Shown in pieces: positions 1 to 7,469 of a stretch of DNA of 64,000 bases. Position numbers and translations under genes: made by a program. How positions within the stretch are numbered: position 1 is the stretch's first letter; each line of letters begins with the position of its first letter. Location of the stretch: positions 32,968 through 96,967 of the forward strand of contig NZ_JABXKL010000014.1 of assembly GCF_017114995.1 (NCBI RefSeq). Reading direction: 5' to 3'. Below the pieces are notes generated by a model. That model saw only the letters and a program-made list of their open reading frames with translations, ran no database searches and was not told where the DNA came from. The stretch comes from Nostoc sp. NMS9. Lineage in GTDB: Bacteria; Cyanobacteriota; Cyanobacteriia; Cyanobacteriales; Nostocaceae.

Positions 1-167
1 CCAATTTGATTGGATACTTGTACGTTCTTACCTTTGGCTTTAACGTCAACTTTCGCCTTGCTATCGATATCTATACCTCCGCGTCCTCCGACAATTCCAC
101 TGATTTCTTCATCAGCTAACTCAGTCATGACTACGAGTGTTTCTTGTTCAAGTGTTACTACTGACAT
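1..167 (-). CDS. Double-glycine-leader peptide, C-terminus outside window
   Basis: This minus-strand gene starts with ATG at 167 and runs off the left edge, leaving about 55 visible residues. A purine-rich ribosome site (AGGAAGG) precedes the start. The N-terminal 28 residues are an acidic leader ending in DEEISGIVGG, the pattern recognised by peptidase-containing ABC exporters (C39 family) that cut after the double glycine. The residues after GG are glycine- and lysine-rich (GRGG, then KAKVDVKAKGK). Similar leaders occur in the genes at 680 and 1707 and, on the other strand, at 9326. The family (class II bacteriocin-like or signalling peptides) is known to be numerous in Nostoc. Secretion and activity are inferred; no exporter gene is visible here. 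Confidence 0.75.
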   Translation of the reverse strand, partial: MSVVTLEQETLVVMTELADEEISGIVGGRGGIDIDSKAKVDVKAKGKNVQVSNQI

Positions 168-595
168 AAAAATTCCTTCCTTGTACAAAATGGTTTTGGA
201 ATAGTGAAATCTTTATTTTATTTAACCAAATAATAAAAATATTTAGATGCTTAAAATAATAAGTATCTGACGATTTTTATTATCAAATATGTTGTTAAAA
301 CACACTAATATAATGTGCATAACAACATTTTTTATTGGTTTATTTTGCGATTTCACTATGTTTAAACAATACAGGTTTTTGAAAGAATTTTATATAAAGA
401 AATGATGAAGTTAGGAGAAAGTTTTTTAAAGATTAGTCTTTTAAGAAATATCAAATATCGGCATTAGTTCAAATTAAAAAAGGTAGGATAAGTAGAAGGT
501 ATATCTAAAAATCAATTTTTTTAAAGTGACTACAGGTATTACAAACCCTTGCTGAATAGGCAACGGCTAACATCTTAAATTATTCATAAAAATAA
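168..595. other. AT-rich intergenic region
   Basis: This 430-bp stretch separates two double-glycine peptide genes. It is very AT-rich and shows no convincing reading frame. It should contain the promoter of the peptide gene that starts at 167, but no clear -35/-10 pair could be chosen. A terminator-like hairpin lies just beyond its right end. Confidence 0.5.
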
Positions 596-625
596 TATCC
601 CCAACTTCTAAAGAAGTTGGGGATA
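596..625 (-). terminator. Rho-independent terminator of the 680-964 peptide gene
   Basis: A perfect 13-bp stem (TATCCCCAACTTC paired with GAAGTTGGGGATA) closes a TAAA loop. Read on the minus strand it is followed by a T-rich tract (TTATTTTTATG). It sits about 55 bp beyond the stop of the minus-strand peptide gene at 680-964. Confidence 0.75.
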
Positions 626-679
626 CGTACCTTTAATTTGGTACATAAACTGTGAGTTTAATTTGAGTTACTGTGAATG

Positions 680-964
680 CTAAGTAGATGAAGTCACTGT
701 TGAATCTATTGTTTGCACTACTCCATTTATAAACGTATATATTCTTCTTCTGCGTGTTCTTTGCTTAGTCTTCGCATTCACAAAGTCCTGATTGGAGTCT
801 TGAACAACAGCATCATTCCCATCAGTTGAAGTTGCATTTATCTGTGATGAAAAATCCAAAACAATACCTCCCACTATTCCCTTTAATTCACCATCTATCA
901 GTTCCTCAACAATAACTTTTCGATTACAGGTGGATCTGAAACTCACTTGATTTACATTAGCCAT
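680..964 (-). CDS. Double-glycine-leader peptide (94 aa)
   Basis: The ATG at 964 is preceded by a strong GGAGG site 5 nt away. Residues 1-33 form a leader ending in EELIDGELKGIVGG, a match to the ELxxxELxxIxGG pattern cleaved by C39-peptidase ABC exporters. The remaining 61 residues start hydrophobic, then carry a basic cluster (KTKQRTRRRR) and a Ser/Thr-rich tail. There is no cysteine in the mature part, so a lanthipeptide is unlikely; an unmodified bacteriocin-like or signal peptide is possible. The promoter and 5' leader resemble those of the gene at 1707-1895, and a terminator follows at 596-625. The gene is probably monocistronic. Confidence 0.75.
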   Translation of the reverse strand: MANVNQVSFRSTCNRKVIVEELIDGELKGIVGGIVLDFSSQINATSTDGNDAVVQDSNQDFVNAKTKQRTRRRRIYTFINGVVQTIDSTVTSST

Positions 965-984
965 AAATTCCTCCAGAAGTATGC

Positions 985-1041
985 AGACATTTTGTGTCTA
1001 AGATATATTTACAAATAACAGTTTATTTAATGTTTTGTCAA
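985..1041 (-). promoter_or_regulatory. Promoter and leader hairpin of the 680-964 gene
   Basis: On the minus strand a TTGACA (-35, 1036-1041) is followed after 18 nt by TATTTG (possible -10). Between this and the ribosome site lies a 5-bp hairpin, AGACA/TGTCT (985-999). The same arrangement occurs at 1921-1976 before the gene at 1707, with a paired base change in the hairpin stem (AGGCA/TGCCT). Promoter assignment is by pattern only. Confidence 0.5.
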
Positions 1042-1706
1042 TAGATTATAAAAAAATATCTAATTTTTCTTAATTAACTTATTCTTGTCATTTTTTAATT
1101 TTCACTTCTTGAATTTTTCCTAATTTTATTACTAATGTTTCTAGAACGTACAAGTTTACTACTACGATTTTTCATGAGAGAAGATTGTCGGCTAGTCTTT
1201 TCTATCCGACAAAAATTAACTATCAATAAAAGCTGTGAAAATATTCGCTCTATGCTTGCCAGACGACTTTTGATGTTGGCAGCTTCACGCATCTTTATTA
1301 CAGCACTGAACCACTAAAATCTCAAATCCTCAATCTCAATTTAAACTTCTGGCACAAATAGATTCTTTGTGAACACAGAAGTGACATGAGAAAATTCAGA
1401 AGTCAGAATATTCTGACTTCTGGCTAAAGTATCCAACAATGAGGACTGTATAATTGGGGTTATACTAGGTATTAGTTCAGCGACAACGAAGGTGAATTTG
1501 TAGTATTTTTTTTGAGCAACAGACTTTTATAAAAATTACAACCTTTACAGGCTAATATTTTTATGCTAGCTGCTTCCTTGCCTTTATTTACTTTTCAAAA
1601 ATCACCTTGAGTTGTTTTATGATGTTGATTCGCTCAAATTCACCTCATGTATTAGAAATGACATTTCTTAAACTTTGCTTTCGTGGAATTTGGCAGATCA
1701 ACTACC
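1042..1706. other. Intergenic region, unrecognised reading frames
   Basis: This stretch holds a 60-residue plus-strand frame (1135-1317), rich in Leu, Arg and Ile and ending in ITALNH, and a 65-residue minus-strand frame on the same DNA. The plus frame could be the C-terminal remnant of a transposase, but the family is not recognised and there is no ribosome site. A 26-bp perfect palindrome lies at 1397-1422. The rest shows no coding signal. Confidence 0.3.
1397..1422. repeat. 26-bp perfect palindrome
   Basis: The half-site CAGAAGTCAGAAT is followed directly by its exact reverse complement with no spacer. There is no T-run on either side, so it is not a typical terminator. It could be a cruciform or a dimeric protein-binding site. 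No neighbouring gene starts close by. Confidence 0.6.
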
Positions 1707-1895
1707 TTAGAGAGGTCCTGAAAGCTGTCCAAGAAGTATATCGGCAGATGCGCCCACGTTTCCGAGGAAAGTGCCTACGGCTCCGAGTAAACCTCCGAGA
1801 ACTCCTCCAGTTACTCCTTCTAATTCTTCCTCACTAATTTCCTCCAAAATAACTTCTTGATTGTTGGGTTGTGTCAAGTTTTTATCGTTAGTCAT
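1707..1895 (-). CDS. Bacteriocin-like double-glycine peptide (62 aa)
   Basis: The ATG at 1895 follows a GGAG site. The leader (residues 1-31) ends in EEISEEELEGVTGG, a clear double-glycine motif for a C39-peptidase ABC exporter. The predicted mature peptide, about 31 residues (VLGGLLGAVGTFLGN then VGASADILLGQLSGPL), is hydrophobic and glycine-rich with GxxxG spacing. That composition is typical of membrane-active class II bacteriocins. Its promoter and hairpin leader (1921-1976) match those of the 680-964 gene, and tandem repeat arrays begin about 17 bp upstream of its -35. Antimicrobial activity is an inference. No immunity or exporter gene is adjacent. Confidence 0.75.
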   Translation of the reverse strand: MTNDKNLTQPNNQEVILEEISEEELEGVTGGVLGGLLGAVGTFLGNVGASADILLGQLSGPL

Positions 1896-1920
1896 AATTT
1901 TCTCCAGAAAGTATGTAGGT

Positions 1921-1976
1921 AGGCATTTGTGCCTTGGATGTACTTATAAATATCAATTTATCTAAAAGCTTGTCAA
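1921..1976 (-). promoter_or_regulatory. Promoter and leader hairpin of the 1707-1895 gene
   Basis: On the minus strand TTGACA lies at 1971-1976, followed 18 nt later by TATTTA and then TATAAG. The hairpin AGGCA-loop-TGCCT (1921-1934) lies just upstream of the GGAG ribosome site. The leader resembles that of the 680-964 gene (985-1041), including the motif AGTATG beside the ribosome site. Confidence 0.5.
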
Positions 1977-1992
1977 CAGTTTTTATAAAAGA

Positions 1993-2100
1993 TCCCACTT
2001 TTCCCACTTTTTACACTTTTTAAATCCCACTTTTCCCACTTTTTACACTTTTTAAATCCCACTTTTCCCACTTTTTTCACTTTTTAAATCCCACTTTTTT
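1993..2100. repeat. 32-bp tandem repeat, three full copies and a partial
   Basis: The unit begins TCCCACTTTTCCCACTTTTT and ends with ACACTTTTTAAA. Full copies start at 1993, 2025 and 2057, and a degenerate partial starts at 2089. Copies 1 and 2 are identical and copy 3 has one change (TTCAC for TACAC). One strand is strongly pyrimidine-rich. The array lies immediately upstream of the -35 of the bacteriocin-like gene. Confidence 0.9.
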
Positions 2101-2120
2101 AAGTTTTTTTCCTAATATTT

Positions 2121-2330
2121 TAACGACCTGCTAATAGGCGTTAAATAAGTAGTTATTATGAAGTTACATAAAATTTTAACGACCTGCTAATAGGCGTTAA
2201 ATAAGTAGTTATTATGAAGTTACATAAAATTTTAACGACCTGCTAATAGGCGTTAAATAAGTAGTTATTATGAAGTTACATAAAATTTTAACGACCTGAT
2301 AATAGGGGTGAAATAAGCAGTTATTCCGAA
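2121..2330. repeat. 56-bp tandem repeat, four copies, hairpin-forming
   Basis: Units start at 2121, 2177, 2233 and 2289. The first three are nearly identical and the fourth is diverged at its end. Each begins TAACGACCTGCTAATAGGCG then TTA, which folds into an 8-bp stem (TAACG and CCT pairing with AGG and CGTTA, one bulged A). The fourth copy has lost the pairing partner (AGGGGTG). There is no long reading frame across the array, and 56 is not a multiple of 3. Confidence 0.9.
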
Positions 2331-2341
2331 AGTCCCGCTAA

Positions 2342-2590
2342 GGATTTGATCCGCCGCTTTCAATATTCCGTAGCTTGCTGCCGCAGACATCGCCAGGGAT
2401 AAAATTGTCTGGTGCAACTAGTAAAGAACTGCCATTAAAAATTGGTCTGGCAATTACCGTAATCGAATTGCTCCTTACACCTTTTGCAGGTTGGCAGAAC
2501 TTTTGGAGCTACAACCTAATTTTGGGCTTCGTGGTTGCCGTGATTCTAGAAAGATTGGTATCGGGAGTTATACCAATACTTTTCGGATAA
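2342..2590 (+). pseudogene. Possible membrane-protein remnant
   Basis: An open frame from 2342 to the stop at 2590 encodes two hydrophobic stretches (around LAITVIELLLTPFAGW and LILGFVVAVILERL) but lacks an ATG and a ribosome site; the only candidate start is a TTG at 2375. The right end lies close to an 83-bp dispersed element. It could be the C-terminal relic of a membrane protein or a chance frame. The family is not recognised. Confidence 0.25.
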
Positions 2591-2631
2591 ACCCAACAAT
2601 CTCTCTTTTGGTCTGGGGAAAGGTTTCTGGG

Positions 2632-2714
2632 CAATACGCTTGGGTTAAGGGTTATTGGTGTAGAGAATTGGTTTTTCAAGACGCGATAAATCGCGTCTCT
2701 ACATGAGGGTTTTG
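2632..2714. repeat. 83-bp dispersed element, copy 1
   Basis: This segment matches 59903-59985 over exactly 83 bp with about ten substitutions and no gaps. Both copies contain the central palindrome GACGCGATAAATCGCGTC and the flanks GTTAAGGGTTATT and CTCTACAT. Related GCGATTAATCGCGTCT pieces occur at about 34008 and 42092. It looks like a small non-autonomous or REP-type element. Confidence 0.8.
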
Positions 2715-2857
2715 GGCTTATCTGATATAACTAGCATGAGGATGCAGGGGAGGAATTTTGTAAGTTGCTAAATCATCCCGCTTTCTCTGCAACGCCAAAA
2801 ATTGCAACAATGTCAGAATACATCGGTCTACATCAATGTATCAGGCAATATTTTAAT

Positions 2858-4294
2858 ATGCAGACTATCACTAAAAAGTCAACAAAAAAAGCCTGGGCGA
2901 ATGCGATCGCAGAACCAGCAAAAGAATTTCCCCTTACTCAACTGTCAATTATTTCTGGCAAAATCCCAGATGGCTTGCGTGGCACTCTTTACCGCAATGG
3001 CCCTGCACGCCTAGAACGCGGTGGTCATCGCGTGGGACACTGGTTTGATGGAGATGGGGCAATTCTCGGCGTCCATTTCACGGATGCAGGAGCTGCCGGA
3101 GTCTATCGCTATGTGCAAACAGCAGAATATCTAGCTGAAACTCAAGCGGATAGGTTCCTTTATGGTGTCTATGGGATGCATCCGCCAGGCCCCATCTGGA
3201 AGCGCTGGGGCCGACAGATTAAGAATGCAGCCAATACCTCAGTGTTAGCTTTACCTGATAAATTGTTGGGTTTGTGGGAAGCAACCAGTCCCTATGCCCT
3301 TGATTTGCAAACTTTAGAAACGAAGGGATTGGATGATTTGGGTGCTTTGGATAACGGATTACCTTATTCTGCTCATTACAAGCGTGATTCACAAACAGGC
3401 GAGATTTTTAACTTTGGAATCAGTATCGGAAGTTCTGTACAACTGAATCTCTACAAAAGCGATGACACGGGCAAAATTATCCAAAAAACTGCTTTCAAGC
3501 TAGATCGCTACTCGATAATGCATGATTTTGTTTTAACTCAAAGGTATCTGGTGTTTTTCATGCCACCAATGCGGATGAAAAAGCTGTCACTTTTGCTAGG
3601 TGTGACTACTTTTAGTGAATCTCTGTTGTGGGAACCTCAATTAGGAACCCAGGTATTAATCTTCGATCGGCAAAACTTATCCTTAGTTAGTCGTGGCGAA
3701 ACCGATCCTTGGTTTAATTGGCATTTTGGCAATGGCTATGAAGATGAAGACGGTTCCGTGATTCTGGACATGGTGCGATATGCAGATTTTCACCAAACTA
3801 ATGAGTATCTCAGAGAATTCGCAAGTGGTAAGACGCACACAATTTTTAGAGGAACATTGTGGCAAGTGCGCCTCAATCCTCAAACTGGTAAAGTTACAGC
3901 AATACAGGAAGTTGTCAACCGCAAGTGTGAATTTCCTGTAGTGCAGCGACCGCAAGTTGGGCAACCTTGCCGCTATACTTACATATCATTAATGCCTCAA
4001 AGAGGGGATATAGACAAAGAATGGTTCGGTGCGATCGCCCGCTTCGACTACAAAACTGAAACCCTCACCGAAGCAGACTTAGGAGAAAACCGCTATGGTT
4101 CAGAACCCATCCACGCGCAAGATGCCCAAAACCCTGAGCAAGGCTGGGTGCTAACTGTTGTATACGATGGTAATTCTCATAGTAGTGAAGTTTGGATATT
4201 TGATAGCGATCGCCTGGATGAAGAACCCGTTTGCAAACTAGGATTACCTAGCGTCATTCCCCACAGCTTCCACGGCACTTGGAACCCAGCTTAA
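2858..4294 (+). CDS. Carotenoid/apocarotenoid oxygenase
   Basis: This belongs to the carotenoid cleavage dioxygenase (RPE65) family, which cuts a polyene double bond with a non-haem Fe(II), typically giving apocarotenals or retinal. The four iron-binding histidines can be assigned: SAHYKRD, SIMHDF, NWHFGNGYEDEDG and IPHSFHG near the C-terminus. The N-terminal RGTLYRNGPA motif is also present. The chosen ATG at 2858 gives 478 residues, close to the cyanobacterial apocarotenoid oxygenase length (about 490). Upstream TTG (2765) and ATG (2810) starts in the same frame would add 31 or 16 residues. No signal peptide is seen. The enzyme is probably membrane-associated through a hydrophobic patch. 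The substrate cannot be told from sequence. It stands alone, followed by a G/C-skewed inverted repeat. Confidence 0.9.
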   Translation: MQTITKKSTKKAWANAIAEPAKEFPLTQLSIISGKIPDGLRGTLYRNGPARLERGGHRVGHWFDGDGAILGVHFTDAGAAGVYRYVQTAEYLAETQADRFLYGVYGMHPPGPIWKRWGRQIKNAANTSVLALPDKLLGLWEATSPYALDLQTLETKGLDDLGALDNGLPYSAHYKRDSQTGEIFNFGISIGSSVQLNLYKSDDTGKIIQKTAFKLDRYSIMHDFVLTQRYLVFFMPPMRMKKLSLLLGVTTFSESLLWEPQLGTQVLIFDRQNLSLVSRGETDPWFNWHFGNGYEDEDGSVILDMVRYADFHQTNEYLREFASGKTHTIFRGTLWQVRLNPQTGKVTAIQEVVNRKCEFPVVQRPQVGQPCRYTYISLMPQRGDIDKEWFGAIARFDYKTETLTEADLGENRYGSEPIHAQDAQNPEQGWVLTVVYDGNSHSSEVWIFDSDRLDEEPVCKLGLPSVIPHSFHGTWNPA

Positions 4295-4311
4295 CAATTC
4301 GACTGGGGATT

Positions 4312-4445
4312 GGGGATTAGGGAAGGAGCAAGGGAGCAGGGGAGCAGGGGAGAGTTCTTGTACAAGTTCTTTCCCCTCTGCCCCTCCGCCCCTCCGCCCC
4401 TCCGCCCCTCCGCCCCTCTGCCTCTTGTGCCCAATACCCAATGCC
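4312..4445. repeat. G-rich/C-rich dispersed inverted repeat
   Basis: A purine-rich arm (GGGAGCAGGGGAGCAGGGGA) is followed by a pyrimidine-rich arm built of repeated CCCCTCCG units and then CCCAATACCCAATGCCC. The arms can pair into a long imperfect hairpin. The same design recurs at 6411, 24985, 34690, 38192, 40616 and 59800. Confidence 0.8.
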
Positions 4446-4534
4446 CAAGTCGCGTCGCGGCAATGGTAGAGGTGCTGCGACTAGCTCCACCGCAGACCGG
4501 CATCGCAAATGATAGACTTTACAGTGAATAGGTT

Positions 4535-4762
4535 ATGCAAAAAAAAGTCAAGGTTAAACCTAATTCAAAACAGCAAAAAATTGAAGAACAACCTGATGGC
4601 AGTTTGACTGTTTATTTAAAATCGTCCCCAGTTGATGGTAAGGCTAATGAAGAGTTAATTAAACTACTAGCAGATAAATTTGATGTACCCAAGTCTCATA
4701 TCAGAATTAAGTCAGGTTTCTCCTCTCGGCAAAAGCTGATGGAAATTGATACGAATACCTAA
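4535..4762 (+). CDS. DUF167 (UPF0235, YggU-like) family protein
   Basis: The 75-residue product matches the DUF167 family throughout. The N-terminal strand [14 protein letters not shown] is followed by the conserved core [20 protein letters not shown] (spanning about residues 20-40) and a C-terminal strand [16 protein letters not shown]. Proteins of this alpha/beta family are widespread, small and cytosolic, with no firm function. The length (75) is a little shorter than the bacterial norm of about 95. The ATG at 4535 is the only in-frame start before the conserved core. The gene sits alone between the carotenoid oxygenase and a convergent GST gene. Confidence 0.85.
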   Translation: MQKKVKVKPNSKQQKIEEQPDGSLTVYLKSSPVDGKANEELIKLLADKFDVPKSHIRIKSGFSSRQKLMEIDTNT

Positions 4763-4884
4763 CTGCTGCTTAATAATATCTTTTTTGAAGACTTTGCTGC
4801 CTTCTGAATGTGAGCTACATTCCACCCAGTACATTCTCTACTAGAGACAAGAAACGAGAAATAGAAACTTGCAAAATCTAATTT

Positions 4885-5496
4885 TTATGCCTCTGTAATA
4901 CTGATATACCTGGGTTGAGTTTTGACTCTTTCTATCCAAGCTTGGATAGCAGGATATTGTGTTAAATCAAACCCACCTTCATCAGCTACATGAGTGTAAG
5001 CGAACAAGGCAATATCAGCAATCGTATAACGTTCTGCCACAAAAAAATCTTGAGAAGTTAAGTGTTTATCCATCAAGTTAAGTGCTGCATAGCCTGGTTC
5101 ACGTTTTTGTTTGATAGCTTCACTATATTCTTTAGTTTTACCTAAAATAGAAATCCAAAATCTTGATGTAGCAATAAAAGGATCATGGCTATATTGTTCA
5201 AAACATAACCATTGCAGCACCTGCGCTCGTAAAAAGCGGTCATAAGGTAAAAACTCTGTACCTTCACTCAGATAAACCAATATGGCATTTGATTCTGCTA
5301 AATATTTCCCTGGCTCGATTTCTAGAACAGGTATCTTACCGTTAGGATTTTTACTTAAAAATTCTGGTGTTCGAGTCTCGCCTTTTAAGATGTTAAGCTC
5401 TATCCTCTTAAAAGGCATACCTAGTTGTGTCAATAAAAGACGTATCTTATAACCATGACCAGAAGGTAAAAAATCGTACAGATGCAGTAGTTCCAT
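4885..5496 (-). CDS. Glutathione S-transferase family protein
   Basis: A 203-residue protein starts at the ATG at 5496; an in-frame upstream extension to 5556 lacks homologous sequence. The N-terminal thioredoxin-fold domain (to about residue 80) shows GYKIRLLL, the cis-proline motif NGKIPVLE and the glutathione-contacting ESNAI. A helical C-terminal domain follows (about 90-200), including DIALFAYTHVADEGG. GSTs conjugate glutathione to electrophiles or reduce peroxides in the cytosol; the specific substrate is unknown. The gene is convergent with DUF167 and divergent from the SRAP gene at 5696, with a roughly 200-bp AT-rich region for both promoters. Confidence 0.88.
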   Translation of the reverse strand: MELLHLYDFLPSGHGYKIRLLLTQLGMPFKRIELNILKGETRTPEFLSKNPNGKIPVLEIEPGKYLAESNAILVYLSEGTEFLPYDRFLRAQVLQWLCFEQYSHDPFIATSRFWISILGKTKEYSEAIKQKREPGYAALNLMDKHLTSQDFFVAERYTIADIALFAYTHVADEGGFDLTQYPAIQAWIERVKTQPRYISITEA

Positions 5497-5695
5497 GTTA
5501 AAATACAGTTGGTAATATGTTGATAAGTGAAGGTTCAAAATACAATATCTTACCAAAAGATTTTCCCAAAACCGGATATTTTTTTTGTATTTAGTATCTG
5601 AACGTACTACATAAAATTATTCGAGAAAATAAAAAAAAATATTATTTATTTCTAGATTGAGATGTTTAATTTAGTTAATGGTCGAAAATAAAACT

Positions 5696-6397
5696 ATGTG
5701 TGGAAGATTTACTCTAAACCAGTCGGCAGCAGGATTATCTGAAGTTTTCCATGTCGAGTCAGTTCCCGATTTGGCAGCCGAATATAACATTGCACCTACG
5801 CAAATGGTGGCGACAGTGTTACAAAATCCTGAAAGCGAAAAGCGGGAATTTAAGCATTTGTATTGGGGATTAATTCCGTCATGGGCGAAAGATGCAGGAA
5901 TGGGGGCAAAGCTGATTAATGCTAGGGCAGAAACTGTTGCCGAAAAACCTGCTTTTCGTTCGGCTTTTAAGCACAGACGCTGTTTAGTGCTAGCTGATGG
6001 CTTTTATGAGTGGCAACGCCAACAAGGTAAGAAGCAGCCATTTTATTTTCGTCTTCAAGATGGGCAACCCTTCGGTTTTGCAGGTTTGTGGGAGAGATGG
6101 CGTTCGCCTGCTAACGAAGAAATAATCTCTTGTACAATTTTGACAACGGCAGCTAACGAATTACTCCAACCCATCCACGAGCGGATGCCAGTGATTCTGG
6201 AGCCACAAGATTACGATTTATGGCTAGATTCCCAAGTGCAAACGGTCCAAACCCTACAGCAGCTATTGCGTCCATATCCAGCGCCAGCAATGATTGCATA
6301 TCCAGTTAGCACCTTGGTAAACAACTCTCGACATAATAGTTCAGAATGTATCGTACCGCTCAGCGAGAAGAATGCCCCCGCAAATCAGTTAAATTAG
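5696..6397 (+). CDS. SOS response-associated peptidase (SRAP, YedK/HMCES type)
   Basis: SRAP proteins shield abasic sites in single-stranded DNA by forming a thiazolidine crosslink through Cys2 exposed after Met removal. I therefore chose the ATG at 5696, which places MCGRFTL at the N-terminus; an upstream ATG at 5678 would bury the cysteine and abolish the chemistry. Other family residues are visible: Asn in LINARAET, the Glu of LADGFYEW and the His of IHERMPVIL. At 233 residues it has the standard length. A typical SOS box was not found upstream. It is likely monocistronic; a dispersed inverted repeat follows it. Confidence 0.92.
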   Translation: MCGRFTLNQSAAGLSEVFHVESVPDLAAEYNIAPTQMVATVLQNPESEKREFKHLYWGLIPSWAKDAGMGAKLINARAETVAEKPAFRSAFKHRRCLVLADGFYEWQRQQGKKQPFYFRLQDGQPFGFAGLWERWRSPANEEIISCTILTTAANELLQPIHERMPVILEPQDYDLWLDSQVQTVQTLQQLLRPYPAPAMIAYPVSTLVNNSRHNSSECIVPLSEKNAPANQLN

Positions 6398-6410
6398 CTA
6401 TTGAGTGAAC

Positions 6411-6580
6411 TAGGGGATTGGGGAGATGAGAGAGATGAGGGGCAGGGGAGTAGGGGAGACGAGGAGACAAGGGGGACAAGGGGGAATTATTGAACTTCTT
6501 TACTCAGCACTCGAAACTCGGAACTGTTTTGCCCCATGCCCAATGCCCAATACCCCAATACCCAATACCCAATACCCAGA
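6411..6580. repeat. Dispersed inverted repeat with CCCAATA heptamers
   Basis: A purine-rich arm (GGGGAGATGAGAGAGATGAG and similar) is followed by GGGGGACAAGGGGG and ends in consecutive CCCAATA/CCCAATG heptamers (6539-6578) immediately before the ycf3 ribosome site. An in-frame extension of ycf3 crosses it but would encode low-complexity sequence, so it is treated as untranslated. Confidence 0.75.
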
Positions 6581-6587
6581 GAGAAAT

Positions 6588-7109
6588 ATGCCAAGAACAC
6601 AAAAAAACGATAATTTTATTGACAAATCCTTTACTGTGATGGCGGATATCATTCTGAAGATCCTGCCAACCAACAAAAAAGCTAAAGAAGCGTTTGTTTA
6701 TTATCGAGATGGTATGTCGGCCCAAGCGGAAGGGGAATATGCTGAGGCATTGGAATACTATGAAGAAGCTCTAACACTAGAGGAAGATACCAACGATCGC
6801 GGCTATATTTTCTACAATATGGGGCTAATCTATGCCAGCAATGGCGACCACGACAAGGCTTTAGAACTATATCACAAGGCAATTGAGTTGAACCCACGTA
6901 TGCCCCAAGCCTTAAACAACATCGCTGTGATTTATCACTACCAAGGCGAAAAGGAGAAAGAAGTTGGAGATAACGAGGCTGGCGAAGCACTTTTTGACCA
7001 AGCAGCAGACTATTGGATGCGTGCTATTCGCATGGCTCCCAATAACTACATCGAAGCGCAAAACTGGCTGAAAACCACTGGGCGATCGCAAATTGACGTA
7101 TTCTTCTAA
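6588..7109 (+). CDS. ycf3: Photosystem I assembly protein Ycf3
   Basis: The 173-residue protein matches the chloroplast/cyanobacterial Ycf3 in length and along its whole sequence. It begins [15 protein letters not shown] and carries three TPR units, around residues 35-68 ([20 protein letters not shown]), 72-105 ([20 protein letters not shown]) and 120-153. Ycf3 is a thylakoid-associated chaperone that helps assemble PsaA/PsaB and the peripheral subunits of photosystem I. The ATG at 6588 has a GAGAG site just upstream and fixes the conserved N-terminus. gatC follows 69 bp downstream on the same strand, so the two may be cotranscribed. Confidence 0.96.
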   Translation: MPRTQKNDNFIDKSFTVMADIILKILPTNKKAKEAFVYYRDGMSAQAEGEYAEALEYYEEALTLEEDTNDRGYIFYNMGLIYASNGDHDKALELYHKAIELNPRMPQALNNIAVIYHYQGEKEKEVGDNEAGEALFDQAADYWMRAIRMAPNNYIEAQNWLKTTGRSQIDVFF

Positions 7110-7178
7110 AAGTGATGAGTTAGGAATTATGATTTATTCACTCCTAACTCCTCACTCCTAATTCCTAACTAGAAAAAG

Positions 7179-7469
7179 ATGATTGACCAAGAACAAGTTC
7201 ACAAAGTAGCTAATCTTGCTCGTTTAGAATTGACTCCAGAAGAAGAGGAACAATTCACTACCCAGTTGGGAAATATTCTGGACTATATCGAACAATTGAA
7301 TGAACTTGATGTCAGTAATGTGCTGCCAACAACACGCGCAATTGATGTCAGTAATATCACACGAGAGGATAAATTGCAACCCTATCCTGACCGGGAAAGT
7401 ATTCTCAACAGTGCGCCTGAACAGGAAGGCGAATTTTTCAAAGTACCAAAAATCCTCAATGCTGAATAG
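7179..7469 (+). CDS. gatC: Asp/Glu-tRNA amidotransferase subunit C
   Basis: The 96-residue product has the full GatC pattern: [20 protein letters not shown] near the N-terminus, then [15 protein letters not shown], and a C-terminal [12 protein letters not shown] followed by [11 protein letters not shown]. GatC clamps GatA and GatB in the GatCAB complex, which converts Glu-tRNA(Gln) to Gln-tRNA(Gln) in organisms lacking a glutaminyl-tRNA synthetase. gatA and gatB are not in the window; cyanobacteria usually scatter these genes. It lies 69 bp after ycf3. Confidence 0.96.
   Translation: MIDQEQVHKVANLARLELTPEEEEQFTTQLGNILDYIEQLNELDVSNVLPTTRAIDVSNITREDKLQPYPDRESILNSAPEQEGEFFKVPKILNAE

Noticed and set aside
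1095..1292. 65-codon minus-strand frame
   Set aside because: Opposite strand to another frame of equal length, no ribosome site and no family resemblance; neither was called as a gene.
1993..2330. CRISPR array
   Set aside because: Units are directly adjacent with no variable spacers, so these are tandem repeats and not CRISPR.
4310..4531. Open frames on both strands through the G/C-rich repeat after the carotenoid oxygenase
   Set aside because: The frames are produced by the low-complexity repeat; similar frames appear at the other copies.
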